Source of the DNA: JBDRRP01 sp964446485
GTDB lineage: Bacteria; Desulfobacterota; Desulfobacteria; Desulfobacterales; JBDRRP01
Reading direction: 5' to 3'
NCBI GenBank assembly: GCA_964446485.1
Contig: CAYUOU010000001.1
Location: 62,001 to 126,000 of the forward strand
DNA: 64,000 nucleotides
Shown: one piece after another, positions 33,778 to 42,613 of the stretch
How positions within the stretch are numbered: position 1 is the stretch's first letter
Layout of the letters: the number at the start of each line of letters is the position of its first letter
Program-made: the position numbers and the translations under genes
The notes under the pieces: model-generated
The model's input: only the letters and a program-made list of their open reading frames with translations
The model's database searches: none
Told to the model about the DNA's origin: nothing

Positions 33778-34638
33778 ATGACTGATGACGTGGAATTCGA
33801 AGGAAAAACCGTCAAAGATGCACTTAAGTGTGCTGGTGAGGCATTGGAACGGTCTGTAGACAATATTCGATACGATATTCTCACTTATGGGTCCACAGGG
33901 ATTTTTGGTTTGGTTGGTGCTAAAAAAGCTCGCATTCGGGTAATCGGCGTGCAGGGTAACGACTCACCGGTGTCGCCGCGAAAGCGCAGCACCAAAGAGA
34001 TGAAAAGAGATATCCTGAGGACCCTGGATGACCCAACGCCAAATCCCATGACGGAGACAATGACCGAAGATGCGCCAGAGGTCCCGAAGCGATCGGAGCA
34101 CGGGGACCGGTGGCAGCGAATTCCCAGCGCCGAGATTACCCCCGAAATCGTTCAGTGCAGTCGGGAAGCCCTGGCGCGCATCGCCGGTGAGATTTCAGAC
34201 GACATCACCATCAACGACGAATCCCGAAGAGGGCGGCTCAATCTCAATATGGTTGGCGGCAATTCCGGTGCACTCATCGGCAAGCGAGGCCAGACTCTTG
34301 AAGCGATCCAGTACCTGGTGGAAAAAATCATCAACAAGGGGCGAGATGACCGGGTGCGTCTCATGGTGGACGTGGAGGGATATCTTGAGACCCGCCGTGC
34401 CAACCTAAAGGAACTTGCCGTACGCATGGCTGAAAAGGCACGGAAAAAAGGGCACCCAACCACCGTCGGGCAAATGAACGCTCATGACCGGCGAATCATT
34501 CACCTTGCCTTGAAGAATGACAACAGCGTTCGAACGCAAAGTGTCGGAGAAGGACATTACCGGAAGCTCGTGATTTATCCGAAAAACGCCCCGCACCGAA
34601 AAAAGCGCAGCCCTTCATCTGCGCAGGCACGCAAATAA
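33778..34638 (+). CDS. khpB: KhpB/Jag RNA-binding protein
   Basis: A 286-residue protein with the full Jag (SpoIIIJ-associated) layout. It has an N-terminal Jag_N domain (VEFEGKTVKDALKCAGEALE...YGSTGIFGLVGAKKARI), a variable acidic linker (about 65-120), a KH domain with GNSGALIGKRGQTLEAIQYLVEKI (GxxG loop IGKRG), and an R3H domain (MNAHDRRIIHLALKNDNSVRTQS...GHYRKLVIYP). It is thought to bind many transcripts and influence cell-envelope and division genes. GGAGG precedes the ATG, and the gene follows yidC after 14 bases. Confidence 0.92.
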   Translation: MTDDVEFEGKTVKDALKCAGEALERSVDNIRYDILTYGSTGIFGLVGAKKARIRVIGVQGNDSPVSPRKRSTKEMKRDILRTLDDPTPNPMTETMTEDAPEVPKRSEHGDRWQRIPSAEITPEIVQCSREALARIAGEISDDITINDESRRGRLNLNMVGGNSGALIGKRGQTLEAIQYLVEKIINKGRDDRVRLMVDVEGYLETRRANLKELAVRMAEKARKKGHPTTVGQMNAHDRRIIHLALKNDNSVRTQSVGEGHYRKLVIYPKNAPHRKKRSPSSAQARK

Positions 34639-34651
34639 GTTTTAACTTATT
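34634..34651. repeat. Perfect inverted repeat across the khpB stop and mnmE start
   Basis: AATAAGTT and AACTTATT flank two bases. The right arm includes the first two bases of the TTG proposed as the mnmE start, so an mRNA hairpin could mask initiation or direct it to the GTG at 34668. Confidence 0.5.
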
Positions 34652-36065
34652 GAAAAATAAAGAAAAAGTGATCTTCGCGGGCTTTAATAAAGACACCATC
34701 GCTGCCATATCCACACCTCCCGGAACCGGCGGCATCGGCATCGTCAAGATTTCAGGGCCGGCGGCGCAGCAGATCCGCGCCCAATTGTTTCGTGCCTCTC
34801 GGCCGGGCGAGACGCCCGCATCCCGCCATCTCTACCATGGCATCATTGTAGACCCCGACGGTGAACAGACCGTCGATGAGGTGCTTGTCTCCTGGATGGC
34901 TGCGCCGAACACCTACACCGGCGAAGACATCGTTGAAATTAACTGCCATGGCGGCAGGATCGTATTGCATCGGATTCTTGGGCTTGTGCTGAGCGCCGGG
35001 GCCAGACTTGCCGACCCTGGCGAATTTACCAAGCGGGCCTATCTGAATGGAAGGATCGATCTCACTCAAGCCGAAGCCGTCATCGACCTGATCACCGCCA
35101 AGACGAACCGCGCGGCACAGAACGCCAGCCGGCATCTGACCGGGGCGTTGAGTAAACGGATCTTGGCGATGGGCAGCACCATTCGCGATGTTTACGCCGA
35201 AGTGGCCGCCAGGATAGACTTTCCCGAAGACACTGCGGATGCGGACCTGGCAATAGACGCGGTGGTCACTCAGCTGAGGGAGGATGTACTCGCGCCCATC
35301 GAAGAATGTATTGAGAATCAACATATTGGGCAAGTTATCCGGGAAGGTGTGCGGATCGCCGTGGTGGGGCGCCCAAACGTGGGCAAGTCCAGCCTCATGA
35401 ATCGGCTCTTGGATAAAGACCGCGTGATCGTCTCAGATGCCCCTGGGACCACCCGTGACGCCGTTGCCGATATCACCAGTATTGAAGGCATACCCATTGT
35501 CTTCGTCGATACTGCCGGACTCCGGGACACCAACGACCCCATCGAGGTCATCGGCATCCAAAAAACGCGTGAAGCCCTGGCTTCTGCCCATCTTGTGCTC
35601 TTTCTTGTGGAAGCCGGCGCCCCCATGACTGGAGCGGACGAGAAGATATTCGCCAGCCTTGGCCCCGTGCCGACTATCTTGGTGCGCAACAAATTGGATC
35701 TGACGACTGCCCTCGCTCTGCCCTCGATCCGGCCCCAGCCGGGAAAGTGGGTCGCCGTGAGCGTGTCCGCCAAATATGGGGATAATATCCCGGCACTGAA
35801 ACGAGAGATCGTCGATATGCTGACCCATGGACATGGAGAGGGTGATCGCGACGATATCATGCCCAACCAGCGCCAGGCCGGCCTTCTTGTTGCGGCGTGC
35901 GAGTCCATTCGGCGTGCCATCGACATTTTAGAGCGCCGCGGAGAAGATGAGCTGGTGGCCATCGAAATGGAAACGGCCCTTGAAAGTGTCAATCGGATCC
36001 TTGGCATTGCGGCACCGGAAGATATTTTGGACGCCGTTTTTGATAGATTTTGTGTCGGAAAATAG
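34650..36065 (+). CDS. mnmE: tRNA uridine-5-carboxymethylaminomethyl modification GTPase MnmE
   Basis: A 471-residue GTPase that with MnmG modifies wobble U34 of several tRNAs. It has an N-terminal folate-binding TrmE_N domain (DTIAAISTPPGTGGIGIVKISG...; NTYTGEDIVEINCHGG), a helical domain, and an inserted G domain (GRPNVGKSSLMN, DAPGTTRD, DTAGLRD, NKLD). The C-terminal catalytic motif is CVGK. The start is TTG at 34650 or GTG at 34668; neither has a good SD, and a hairpin covers the TTG. mnmG, rsmG and parAB, which often follow, are not here; parS lies immediately after the stop. Confidence 0.95.
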   Translation: MKNKEKVIFAGFNKDTIAAISTPPGTGGIGIVKISGPAAQQIRAQLFRASRPGETPASRHLYHGIIVDPDGEQTVDEVLVSWMAAPNTYTGEDIVEINCHGGRIVLHRILGLVLSAGARLADPGEFTKRAYLNGRIDLTQAEAVIDLITAKTNRAAQNASRHLTGALSKRILAMGSTIRDVYAEVAARIDFPEDTADADLAIDAVVTQLREDVLAPIEECIENQHIGQVIREGVRIAVVGRPNVGKSSLMNRLLDKDRVIVSDAPGTTRDAVADITSIEGIPIVFVDTAGLRDTNDPIEVIGIQKTREALASAHLVLFLVEAGAPMTGADEKIFASLGPVPTILVRNKLDLTTALALPSIRPQPGKWVAVSVSAKYGDNIPALKREIVDMLTHGHGEGDRDDIMPNQRQAGLLVAACESIRRAIDILERRGEDELVAIEMETALESVNRILGIAAPEDILDAVFDRFCVGK

Positions 36066-36081
36066 TGTTTCACGTGAAACA
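36066..36081. other. parS: parS chromosome segregation site
   Basis: TGTTTCACGTGAAACA is a perfect 16-base palindrome identical to the bacterial parS consensus bound by ParB. It lies right after the mnmE stop. parA and parB are not in the window. Its presence supports placing this segment near the replication origin. Confidence 0.93.
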
Positions 36082-36155
36082 ATGGCCCGTACCTGTGCAT
36101 TGGCGCCACTCAGTGCGGCGGTTGTGAACAATTGAGACCCCTTGAGAGGTTAGAT

Positions 36156-36845
36156 ATGGAATTTGATTTGACACCTTATTTCGAGAAGTATGAGCAGCTT
36201 TCGCATCAGATGGACCAGGTGTTTGAACGGGTTCGCAAGGAGCATCCCGACTGTGTGACCTGCCATAGTGCCTGCTCGGACTGCTGCCATGCGCTCTTTG
36301 ACCTAACTTTAATTGAGGCGCTTTACCTGAACGATCGCTTTAACCAGCGGTTCACCGGGGCGGCGCGTGAGGCCGTACTTGAAAAGGCCAACAAAGCCGA
36401 TCGCGCTGTCTACAAACTCAAGCGACAGGCGGTCAAGGATGTGCAAAGCGGGCAGTCCGAGGCTGAGGCGCTTGAGATGCTGGCTTCCAAGCGGGTCCGC
36501 TGCCCTATGCTGAACGATCAGGACTTGTGCGACCTCTACGATCACCGCCCCATTACCTGCCGGTTGTATGGGATTCCAACGGCCATCGGGGGAAGGGGCC
36601 GCACCTGCAGTCTTTCAAAGTTTATTCCCGGAGAGCCCTACCCAACGGTGAATGTCGAGGAAATCCAAAACCATCTCTTTGCTCTGAGCGAAGCGCTGGT
36701 GAAGGACATGAAGTCCAAGCACATTAGAATGGGGGATATCCTTATGCCATTGTCAATGGCGATACTCACGACCATGAACAACGACTTTTTTGGCTTGACA
36801 GCTGAAGCGGACCGGGGTGAGCAAAAAGGAGACGGCGATGAGTAA
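36156..36845 (+). CDS. YkgJ-family cysteine cluster protein
   Basis: A 229-residue protein with the cysteine-cluster pattern of the YkgJ/Fe-S zinc-binding family. It has CVTCHSACSDCC in the N-terminal part (Cys33, 36, 40, 43, 44), then RCPMLNDQDLCDLYDHRPITCRLYGIP in the centre and a later TCSL. The arrangement C..C...C..CC / C.......C..Y..RP..CR is the family hallmark. The cofactor and role are unknown. GAGAGGT precedes this ATG. The stop overlaps the next gene by 8 bases, so the two are translationally coupled. Confidence 0.8.
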   Translation: MEFDLTPYFEKYEQLSHQMDQVFERVRKEHPDCVTCHSACSDCCHALFDLTLIEALYLNDRFNQRFTGAAREAVLEKANKADRAVYKLKRQAVKDVQSGQSEAEALEMLASKRVRCPMLNDQDLCDLYDHRPITCRLYGIPTAIGGRGRTCSLSKFIPGEPYPTVNVEEIQNHLFALSEALVKDMKSKHIRMGDILMPLSMAILTTMNNDFFGLTAEADRGEQKGDGDE

Positions 36846-37206
36846 CATATCTCCAGAGGAAGAGGCTCAGCGAAAGAAGGCCATTTTTGACGCGATGTCC
36901 GATCGGCGTCGGCGGCACATATTGAACCGCATCGGATTTGATCGATGGGACCCATTTCAAGAGCCCAAGGATCCCATAGATATTCGCACCGATCGCACCA
37001 AACGCACCACCCAAATGCTGGTGAGGGAATTTTTACAATCCTGCGATGCGGCGGATTACTCAAACAACTACGGGCAAGGCGTGTTCGACATCTGTCACGG
37101 GATTGTCAATGACGATGACCGATATCGCGGCATGTTTGAATTTTCATTGTGGTACCGGGATTTGTTGCTTCGAGAGGGGCATATTCCTGCCGACGAAGCG
37201 GATTGA
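36838..37206 (+). CDS. Hypothetical protein coupled to the YkgJ-family gene
   Basis: A 122-residue soluble protein rich in Arg, Asp and Glu, beginning MSNISPEEEAQRKKAIFDAM. It contains a helix RRRRHILNRIGFDRWDPF and a C-terminal FEFSLWYRDLLLREGHIPADE. I do not recognise a family. AAAAAGGAG sits 6 bases before the ATG, and the start overlaps the preceding stop, so it is surely translated. It may be a dedicated partner of the cysteine-cluster protein. The terminator at 37448 probably ends this transcript. Confidence 0.7.
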   Translation: MSNISPEEEAQRKKAIFDAMSDRRRRHILNRIGFDRWDPFQEPKDPIDIRTDRTKRTTQMLVREFLQSCDAADYSNNYGQGVFDICHGIVNDDDRYRGMFEFSLWYRDLLLREGHIPADEAD

Positions 37207-37447
37207 TAGCACTTGTCGGGCGACGAAGCCCTCATGTGCCGTATATCGGCCTTAAATTTGGGTGTGGCTGTTGGTATGGGGTGGGTGTGAATCGAACGTT
37301 CTGGCGAAAATGGCGAAGCCATCTTCTAAACCCGCTAAAATAAAGGATTTGCGAGGACACTAACCACTATATGCGGTGTAAAAATAGCAAAAAGCCACAA
37401 TATGTGATGTTTAACATGGTCTTTCCCGCTATAGTAGATCAAACGGC

Positions 37448-37492
37448 CCGGGGGCCGACGGCGATACCGTCGGCCCCCGGGTATTTTTTTGC
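37448..37492 (+). terminator. Strong rho-independent terminator
   Basis: A perfect 15-base-pair stem (CCCGGGGGCCGACGG / CCGTCGGCCCCCGGG) with a 5-base loop is followed by TATTTTTTT. It closes the plus-strand run and meets the stop of the convergent rubredoxin gene. The 240 bases before it (37207-37447) contain only small hairpins and no gene I can support. Confidence 0.92.
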
Positions 37493-38310
37493 TAGCGGTG
37501 GGGAAAGACGAGTTTGCCGCCCATGTATCCGGCTACCGCCGCGGCAACGATGAGAACCGCGTGCAGAAGCAGGTAGAGCGTTCTGGGGCCGCCAGGCGCA
37601 CCGGCAATGGATGGGTCCACGGCGCGCCAGAAAACCAAGACGAGCAGAAGGACGCTGATCACGCCGGCACAGATGAACTTGGTGCGGAACACGTAGGTCA
37701 TGTTGCCGCCGAAGCGTTTTTTCCAGTCATTGACGCCGGAAAAAATCACAAAGGGCATGGACAGCAAGACGACCACCAAATTGCAAAACGCGGAAATTTC
37801 CAAAGCGCTGGATTGAAATAAAACGGCCAAAAAAAGAAACAGGACACCGACGGGTGCCACCCCGTTGGGGATGTGAACTGAAATCGGGTGCGCGTGCTGC
37901 CGCGTCATCAAATCGGTAACCTGGTCGTATAAGGTTGGTCTGGTGCGGGGCGTCGTCGTGGCCGTTGTCTCCACAGTCGGCTCGGTGATGACGGTCGCTT
38001 CCGGGGCTTCCGGGACAAAGAGACTGCGGTCCGCCCCGCAGACCGGGCATTTTTCGGGGGGTTCGGGCCCGGTATGGATGTACCCGCAGACGGTGCATTT
38101 CCAGCGCTGCAGTCCGCTGTCCGCGTTGTCGGAGGTAACTGCGTTCACAAACGTCTCTTCTTTTTCCTGAGGCCGACTGTCCTCGGTGAGCGGTTCGCCA
38201 TCAGCATCGACTTCTACAAACTTGGATCGATCGGCACCGCAGACGGGACATTTTTCCGGCGGAGCCTCACCCGTGTGAATGTAATTGCAGACGGTACATT
38301 TCCAATACAT
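37492..38310 (-). CDS. Membrane protein with two rubredoxin-like domains and a DUF2231-like region
   Basis: A 272-residue protein. Two rubredoxin-like iron domains, WKCTVCxYIHTGxxPPEKCPVC, occur at about residues 3-33 and 69-100. A threonine-rich linker (105-125) leads to a C-terminal half with four membrane helices (about 147-262). That half has HAHPISVHIPNG and a second-half LLLHAVLI histidine, resembling DUF2231 heme-binding membrane domains. The likely job is passing electrons between rubredoxin iron and a membrane heme. This is inference; the DUF2231 match is by eye. GGAAAGGA precedes the ATG. It stands alone. Confidence 0.78.
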   Translation of the reverse strand: MYWKCTVCNYIHTGEAPPEKCPVCGADRSKFVEVDADGEPLTEDSRPQEKEETFVNAVTSDNADSGLQRWKCTVCGYIHTGPEPPEKCPVCGADRSLFVPEAPEATVITEPTVETTATTTPRTRPTLYDQVTDLMTRQHAHPISVHIPNGVAPVGVLFLFLAVLFQSSALEISAFCNLVVVLLSMPFVIFSGVNDWKKRFGGNMTYVFRTKFICAGVISVLLLVLVFWRAVDPSIAGAPGGPRTLYLLLHAVLIVAAAVAGYMGGKLVFPHR

Positions 38311-38515
38311 TTCCGATTATCCTTTCCAGCGGTCGTTTGATATGCTCGCCCGCAAAGTAAACAACGCGTCGTCCGACGGCATGCGCTCCATATGAGCGGG
38401 CAGAATGAAGGGCGCCACGCGGCAAGGCTGGGTGCTTGTGCGTAAAGCGGCGGCGCTGAAGATAGCGTGTCATAACAGATAAGGTCGTGAAGCTCCAGCA
38501 TCATGGCATGGGCGC

Positions 38516-40033
38516 TTACTGGGTCAGGGGCGGCGCGTCGTCCGCTGCTGTGAGGCCGGCCATCAGCGGTCCGACGGTTTCCACAATATTTGGAAGTCCT
38601 GTGCCGAATTCGCCCATAATGCGTCCGCGGTACATCACCGTGATCCGGTCGGAAAGACTGATCGCCTCATTCAGGTCGCCGGTAATCAGCAATATTCCGG
38701 CGCTGTCCCGCGCCTTGAGCAATTGGTGCCAGACTTCTTCGGTGGCACCGATATCGAGTCCCTGCGTCGGTTGCTCGGCGACGATGAGCCGCGGTGCACG
38801 GTAGAACTCGCGCGCCAAGACGAGCTTCTGGAGATTGCCGCCCGATAACTGCCGCGCCAGTGCATATCGGTTGGGCGGATAAATCCCAAAAGTCTCTATG
38901 AGATGGACCATTTTCTCATCAGCGGGTTGGCGCCGCAGCCAAGGACCATTGGCAAAATCGTATCGGGTGGTCAATAGAAAATTGTCAACCAGATCAAGGC
39001 CGGGGCAGGTCGCCAGGCCCAAGCGGTCTTCGGGAATGTAGCTGAGCTTTCCGGCCATGGGGCGCTCTTTGAAAAACCGATTCCAAGGATCGCCGAGAAT
39101 GCTGACCGTACCGGTTTTTGGCGGTTTAAGACCGCAAACGGTTTCGACCAGCGCCTTTTGGCCGTTGCCGGCGACACCCACCACCGCAAGGATTTCACCC
39201 TGCCGCAAGTCAAGATGAATGTCCTGGAGCGTCTCGTCGCACAGTCCTTGGATGCGGAGCACGCGCTGCAAGGGTTCCATGGGAGTGCGGTCCACCTGAA
39301 GCAGCACTTCCCGGCCAACCATCCGCTCGGCCAGATCGGCCTTGGAACTGACCGCCGAGGCGGCCAGTCGATCCACTACGCATCCCTTCCGGATAATGGT
39401 GATCTGGTGGGCGATGGACATGACCTCGGCAAGTTTGTGCGTGATGAATACAATGGCTTTTCCCATTGCCGCCATCTGTTTCAGGGCCGTAAACAGCTGA
39501 TCGATTTCAACCGGCGTGAGGACGGTGGTGGGCTCGTCAAAGACCAGCACCCGGCTGTCTCTCAGCAGCAGCTTGAGAATTTCAACCCGCTGTTTTTCTC
39601 CCATGGACAGACTCGACACGCGGGCTTCCGGATTTACATCGAGGCCGAATCGGCTTCCGAGGGCACGGATTTGGTCGTTCATGGCGGCCGCATTGAGCCG
39701 CCAACCGGGCTCCTGGCCCAGGAAGATGTTTTCGGCCACGGTCAGTGCCTCAACCAACATGAAATGCTGGTAGACCATGCCGATGCCGGCGGCGATGGCT
39801 TCTTTGGTGGTATCGAAGGACACCGGGCTGCCGTCGATGATGATCCGACCGCGGTCCGGTTTGAGCCTCCCGGCCAGGATGCTCATAAGAGTGCTTTTGC
39901 CGGCCCCGTTTTCACCCAACAGGGCATGGATTTCCCCCGCCGCGATGTCGATAGTAATATCACGGTTGGCTTCGACCTTGCCGAAGGACTTGCTAATGCC
40001 AGCAAGTCGTATGCAGGGAGGGGGCTCGGTCAT
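38516..40033 (-). CDS. ABC transporter ATP-binding protein, nucleoside/BMP type
   Basis: A 505-residue protein with two fused ABC ATPase domains, as in the simple-sugar and nucleoside (NupO/YufO-like) systems. Domain 1 has LLGENGAGKSTLMSIL, LSMGEKQRVEILK and VLVFDEPTTVLTP. Domain 2 has VVGVAGNGQKALVETV, LSGGNLQKLVLARE and LIVAEQPTQGLD. Domain 2's Walker A (GVAGNGQK) is degenerate, a normal feature of this subfamily. The ATG overlaps the gpt stop (ATGA). It powers import through the two permeases encoded upstream. Confidence 0.93.
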   Translation of the reverse strand: MTEPPPCIRLAGISKSFGKVEANRDITIDIAAGEIHALLGENGAGKSTLMSILAGRLKPDRGRIIIDGSPVSFDTTKEAIAAGIGMVYQHFMLVEALTVAENIFLGQEPGWRLNAAAMNDQIRALGSRFGLDVNPEARVSSLSMGEKQRVEILKLLLRDSRVLVFDEPTTVLTPVEIDQLFTALKQMAAMGKAIVFITHKLAEVMSIAHQITIIRKGCVVDRLAASAVSSKADLAERMVGREVLLQVDRTPMEPLQRVLRIQGLCDETLQDIHLDLRQGEILAVVGVAGNGQKALVETVCGLKPPKTGTVSILGDPWNRFFKERPMAGKLSYIPEDRLGLATCPGLDLVDNFLLTTRYDFANGPWLRRQPADEKMVHLIETFGIYPPNRYALARQLSGGNLQKLVLAREFYRAPRLIVAEQPTQGLDIGATEEVWHQLLKARDSAGILLITGDLNEAISLSDRITVMYRGRIMGEFGTGLPNIVETVGPLMAGLTAADDAPPLTQ

Positions 40034-40524
40034 GGCAATTGTCGTTGCCCCACAATGGGTTGAACGAACTGAACCTCTGAATCCCAGGGGAATAGAATCC
40101 ACGTGTCTTGGCTGACTTCTGTAATGAACGTATCCACCAACGGCCGGCCGGCCGGCTTTGCATAAACCGTTGCAAAATGGGCTTTTGGCAGCATTTCCCG
40201 AACGCTGATCGCCGTACGGCCGGTATCCACGAGATCGTCAATGATCAGCCAACCGTCACCGTCCATTTTGACCGACTTGAGGACTTCGACCTCTCCTTGC
40301 TGATCCTGCCACTGGTAGCTTGAGATGCAAACGGTATCCACCATTCGGATGTCGAGTTCCCTGGCCACAATGGCCGCCGGCACCAAGCCTCCTCGAGTGA
40401 CGGCCACAATCCCCTTGAAGTAGTCCATATCCAAAAGGCGCCAGGCCAGCGCTTTGCTGTCGCGGTGCAACTGATCCCAGGAAATGGGATATGTTTTCTT
40501 GTGGCGGGCTCTGTCGGCAGTCAT
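40030..40524 (-). CDS. gpt: Xanthine-guanine phosphoribosyltransferase
   Basis: A 164-residue type I PRTase closely resembling E. coli Gpt in length and motifs: WDQLHRDSKALAWRL, GIVAVTRGGLVPAAIVAREL, VDTVCISSYQ, the PRPP loop LIIDDLVDTGRTA, and YAKPAGRPLVDTFI...QDTWILFPWD. It converts xanthine, guanine or hypoxanthine plus PRPP into the nucleotide. It lies between the permease and ATPase genes of the ABC transporter, and its stop overlaps the ATPase start. GGAGGAC precedes the ATG. This links transport to purine salvage. Confidence 0.93.
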   Translation of the reverse strand: MTADRARHKKTYPISWDQLHRDSKALAWRLLDMDYFKGIVAVTRGGLVPAAIVARELDIRMVDTVCISSYQWQDQQGEVEVLKSVKMDGDGWLIIDDLVDTGRTAISVREMLPKAHFATVYAKPAGRPLVDTFITEVSQDTWILFPWDSEVQFVQPIVGQRQLP

Positions 40525-40596
40525 ACCGTCCTCCAGTAATTATTTTACTTATATTTCAATTGGTTATATAGATATGTGGGTTGCCGCAGTTGCGTG

Positions 40597-41517
40597 TCAT
40601 TCTGCCGGCTCGATATTTACACCCAATGCACCGGGCGCACTGGATCTCTTCATGCGGTAAGATGATACTACCAGCACGAAAACCGTCAAGGCGTACGGCA
40701 GCATGAGCAGCAGGGATGACGGAACGTGGGTGCCCATGGCCTGAAGTCGAAGTTGAAAGGCCATTACGCCGCCGAAAAGATAGGCACCCACCAACGCCCG
40801 CAGGGGCTGCCAAAATGCGAAGATCACCAGGGCAACGGCGATCCATCCCCTCCCGGCGGACAGCCCGTTGGTCCACAGGTGGGTGTAGGCCAGGCTCAGG
40901 TAGGCGCCCCCGCACCCCGCGAGAAACCCCCCCGCCAGTACCGCCAGCCACCGAAGCCGCTGGACCGGGACGCCAGCGGCCATGGCCGCCGGCGGATACT
41001 CGCCGATGGCCCTGAGCTGAAGACCCCACCGCGTGTAACGGAAAAAGACCAGCAGCAGAACGGGTACCAGATAGGAGATGTAGACCAGCAGGTCCTGCTG
41101 GAAAAAGATCGGTCCGATAACAGGCACCGCCGAGAGTCCGGGCAGCGCGATGGCGTGAAAGCCGGGAACCGACTGACCGATATAGGGCGTGCCGATGTAG
41201 TCGGCCATACCGGTGCCCAGGATGGTGAGGGCCAGTCCGCTGACCACCTGGTTTCCCTGGAAACCGATGCAGACCAGCCCGTGAAGTGCCCCCAGTGCGG
41301 CCCCGGCCATGCCGCCCATCACAAATGCGGCCATGGGATTGCCGGTGGCCTTGGCCATGAGAAAACCGGCCAGGGCGCCCACCATCATCATTCCTTCTAC
41401 ACCCAGGTTGAGGATGCCCCCTTTTTCGGTAATGATTTCACCCAGGGTGGCATAGAGGATGGGGGTTCCCGACTGAACGGCGGCCGCCATCAGGGCGATG
41501 ATGAATTCCAGATTCAT
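40597..41517 (-). CDS. ABC transporter permease, nucleoside/BMP type (second)
   Basis: A 306-residue permease of the BPD_transp_2 family with about eight membrane helices. GGILNLGVEGMMMVGALAGF is the conserved N-terminal signature of NupQ-like permeases, and GLQLRAIGEYPPAAMAAGV is the coupling-helix region. It starts at an ATG overlapping the stop of the first permease (ATGA). Seventy-two bases of AT-rich sequence separate it from gpt. Confidence 0.92.
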   Translation of the reverse strand: MNLEFIIALMAAAVQSGTPILYATLGEIITEKGGILNLGVEGMMMVGALAGFLMAKATGNPMAAFVMGGMAGAALGALHGLVCIGFQGNQVVSGLALTILGTGMADYIGTPYIGQSVPGFHAIALPGLSAVPVIGPIFFQQDLLVYISYLVPVLLLVFFRYTRWGLQLRAIGEYPPAAMAAGVPVQRLRWLAVLAGGFLAGCGGAYLSLAYTHLWTNGLSAGRGWIAVALVIFAFWQPLRALVGAYLFGGVMAFQLRLQAMGTHVPSSLLLMLPYALTVFVLVVSSYRMKRSSAPGALGVNIEPAE

Positions 41518-42578
41518 GATGGCCCCTGAAACCGAATACGGTAGCGGGTAAAAAAGCCGCTGGCCAGCACGCTCAGCAGAATCAGCCCTTCCAGGATTTC
41601 ACCGAAGGCGGCCGGGACCTGGAGATCCAGCTGAAGGTTTTCCACCCCCACCCGGAGACCCGCCAGCATGAATGCGGCCACCGCGGTGAATACCGGGTTG
41701 AGCCCTGCCAGCCACGCCACCACGATGGCGGTGTAGCCATAGCCCACCATGATGCTGGGTTGCAGCCGGTTCAGGTTGGCCGAGGCTTCCAGGAACCCGG
41801 CGCAGCCGGCCAAGGCGCCGCTGAGCACCATCACCAGTACCACCAGCCCGTGGTAGGGCAGCCGGGCGTAACCGGCGGTGCGGATATTCTCGCCGCTGGC
41901 TTTCAGTTCGAACCCCAGTCGCGTGAACCGGAAAAAAACCCACACGGCGACGGCGAGGACCACGCACAGAGCCAGCCCCCAATTCAGACGGGTGGGGCCG
42001 ATGTTCCCCACAATCGCCGCCTTGGAAAATCCGGCGGTCATGGGAAACCCGAAACTGGCAGGGTCCTTCCAGGGGCCGTAGACGAGGTAGTCCAGCAACA
42101 GGATGGCCAGATAGTTCATCATCAGGGTCACGATGATCTCGTTGGCCCCCATGCGGTTTCTGAGGACCGCCGGGATGAGGCCCCACAGGCCGCCGCAGAT
42201 CAGGGCGCTGAGCATCATGGCCGGAATCACCACCCACCACGGCGCCGTCGGTGCGGCCAGCGCCACCGCACTGGCGCCGATGGCGCCCAGCGCGAACTGC
42301 CCTTCGGCGCCGATATTCCAGATTTGCAGCCGAAAGGCGAAGCCAACGCCTAGGGAGCACAGAAAGATTGGCACCGATTTGATGAGGCAGTCTTCGATGG
42401 CCCATAATGAGCCGAAAGCCCCGGCAAAAAGCAGTTGCATGCCCGTCAGCGGCGGCTTCCCCTGGAGGCCCAGCATGATCGCGCCAAGCAGCAGGGACGC
42501 CCCCACTGCCATGAACAAAACAAGACAGGAGCGCCAAAATGGCTGCCCCTGTCTTGGAGAGATCCGTAAATGGGCCAT
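41514..42578 (-). CDS. ABC transporter permease, nucleoside/BMP type (first)
   Basis: A 354-residue permease of the BPD_transp_2 family (NupP-like). FRLQIWNIGAEGQFALGAIGAS is the signature, RMGANEIIVTLMMNYLAILLLDYLVYGP is the long conserved segment and GFELKASGENIRTAGYA the coupling region. It forms a heterodimer with the second permease. I use the ATG at 42578 with GGAGT upstream; a TTG three codons earlier is less likely. Confidence 0.92.
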   Translation of the reverse strand: MAHLRISPRQGQPFWRSCLVLFMAVGASLLLGAIMLGLQGKPPLTGMQLLFAGAFGSLWAIEDCLIKSVPIFLCSLGVGFAFRLQIWNIGAEGQFALGAIGASAVALAAPTAPWWVVIPAMMLSALICGGLWGLIPAVLRNRMGANEIIVTLMMNYLAILLLDYLVYGPWKDPASFGFPMTAGFSKAAIVGNIGPTRLNWGLALCVVLAVAVWVFFRFTRLGFELKASGENIRTAGYARLPYHGLVVLVMVLSGALAGCAGFLEASANLNRLQPSIMVGYGYTAIVVAWLAGLNPVFTAVAAFMLAGLRVGVENLQLDLQVPAAFGEILEGLILLSVLASGFFTRYRIRFQGPS

Positions 42579-42613
42579 GGTGATCAATGACTCCGACGCC
42601 GCCGGTCAGGCGT

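Noticed and set aside
37285..37345. tRNA-like stretch on the minus strand (GTTCGATTC with a nearby TTCG hairpin)
   Set aside because: The five bases on each side of the supposed T-loop do not pair and no acceptor stem or anticodon arm can be drawn.
39158..40063. 301-codon plus-strand frame opposite the ABC ATPase gene
   Set aside because: Antisense shadow; the minus-strand product has complete ATPase motifs.
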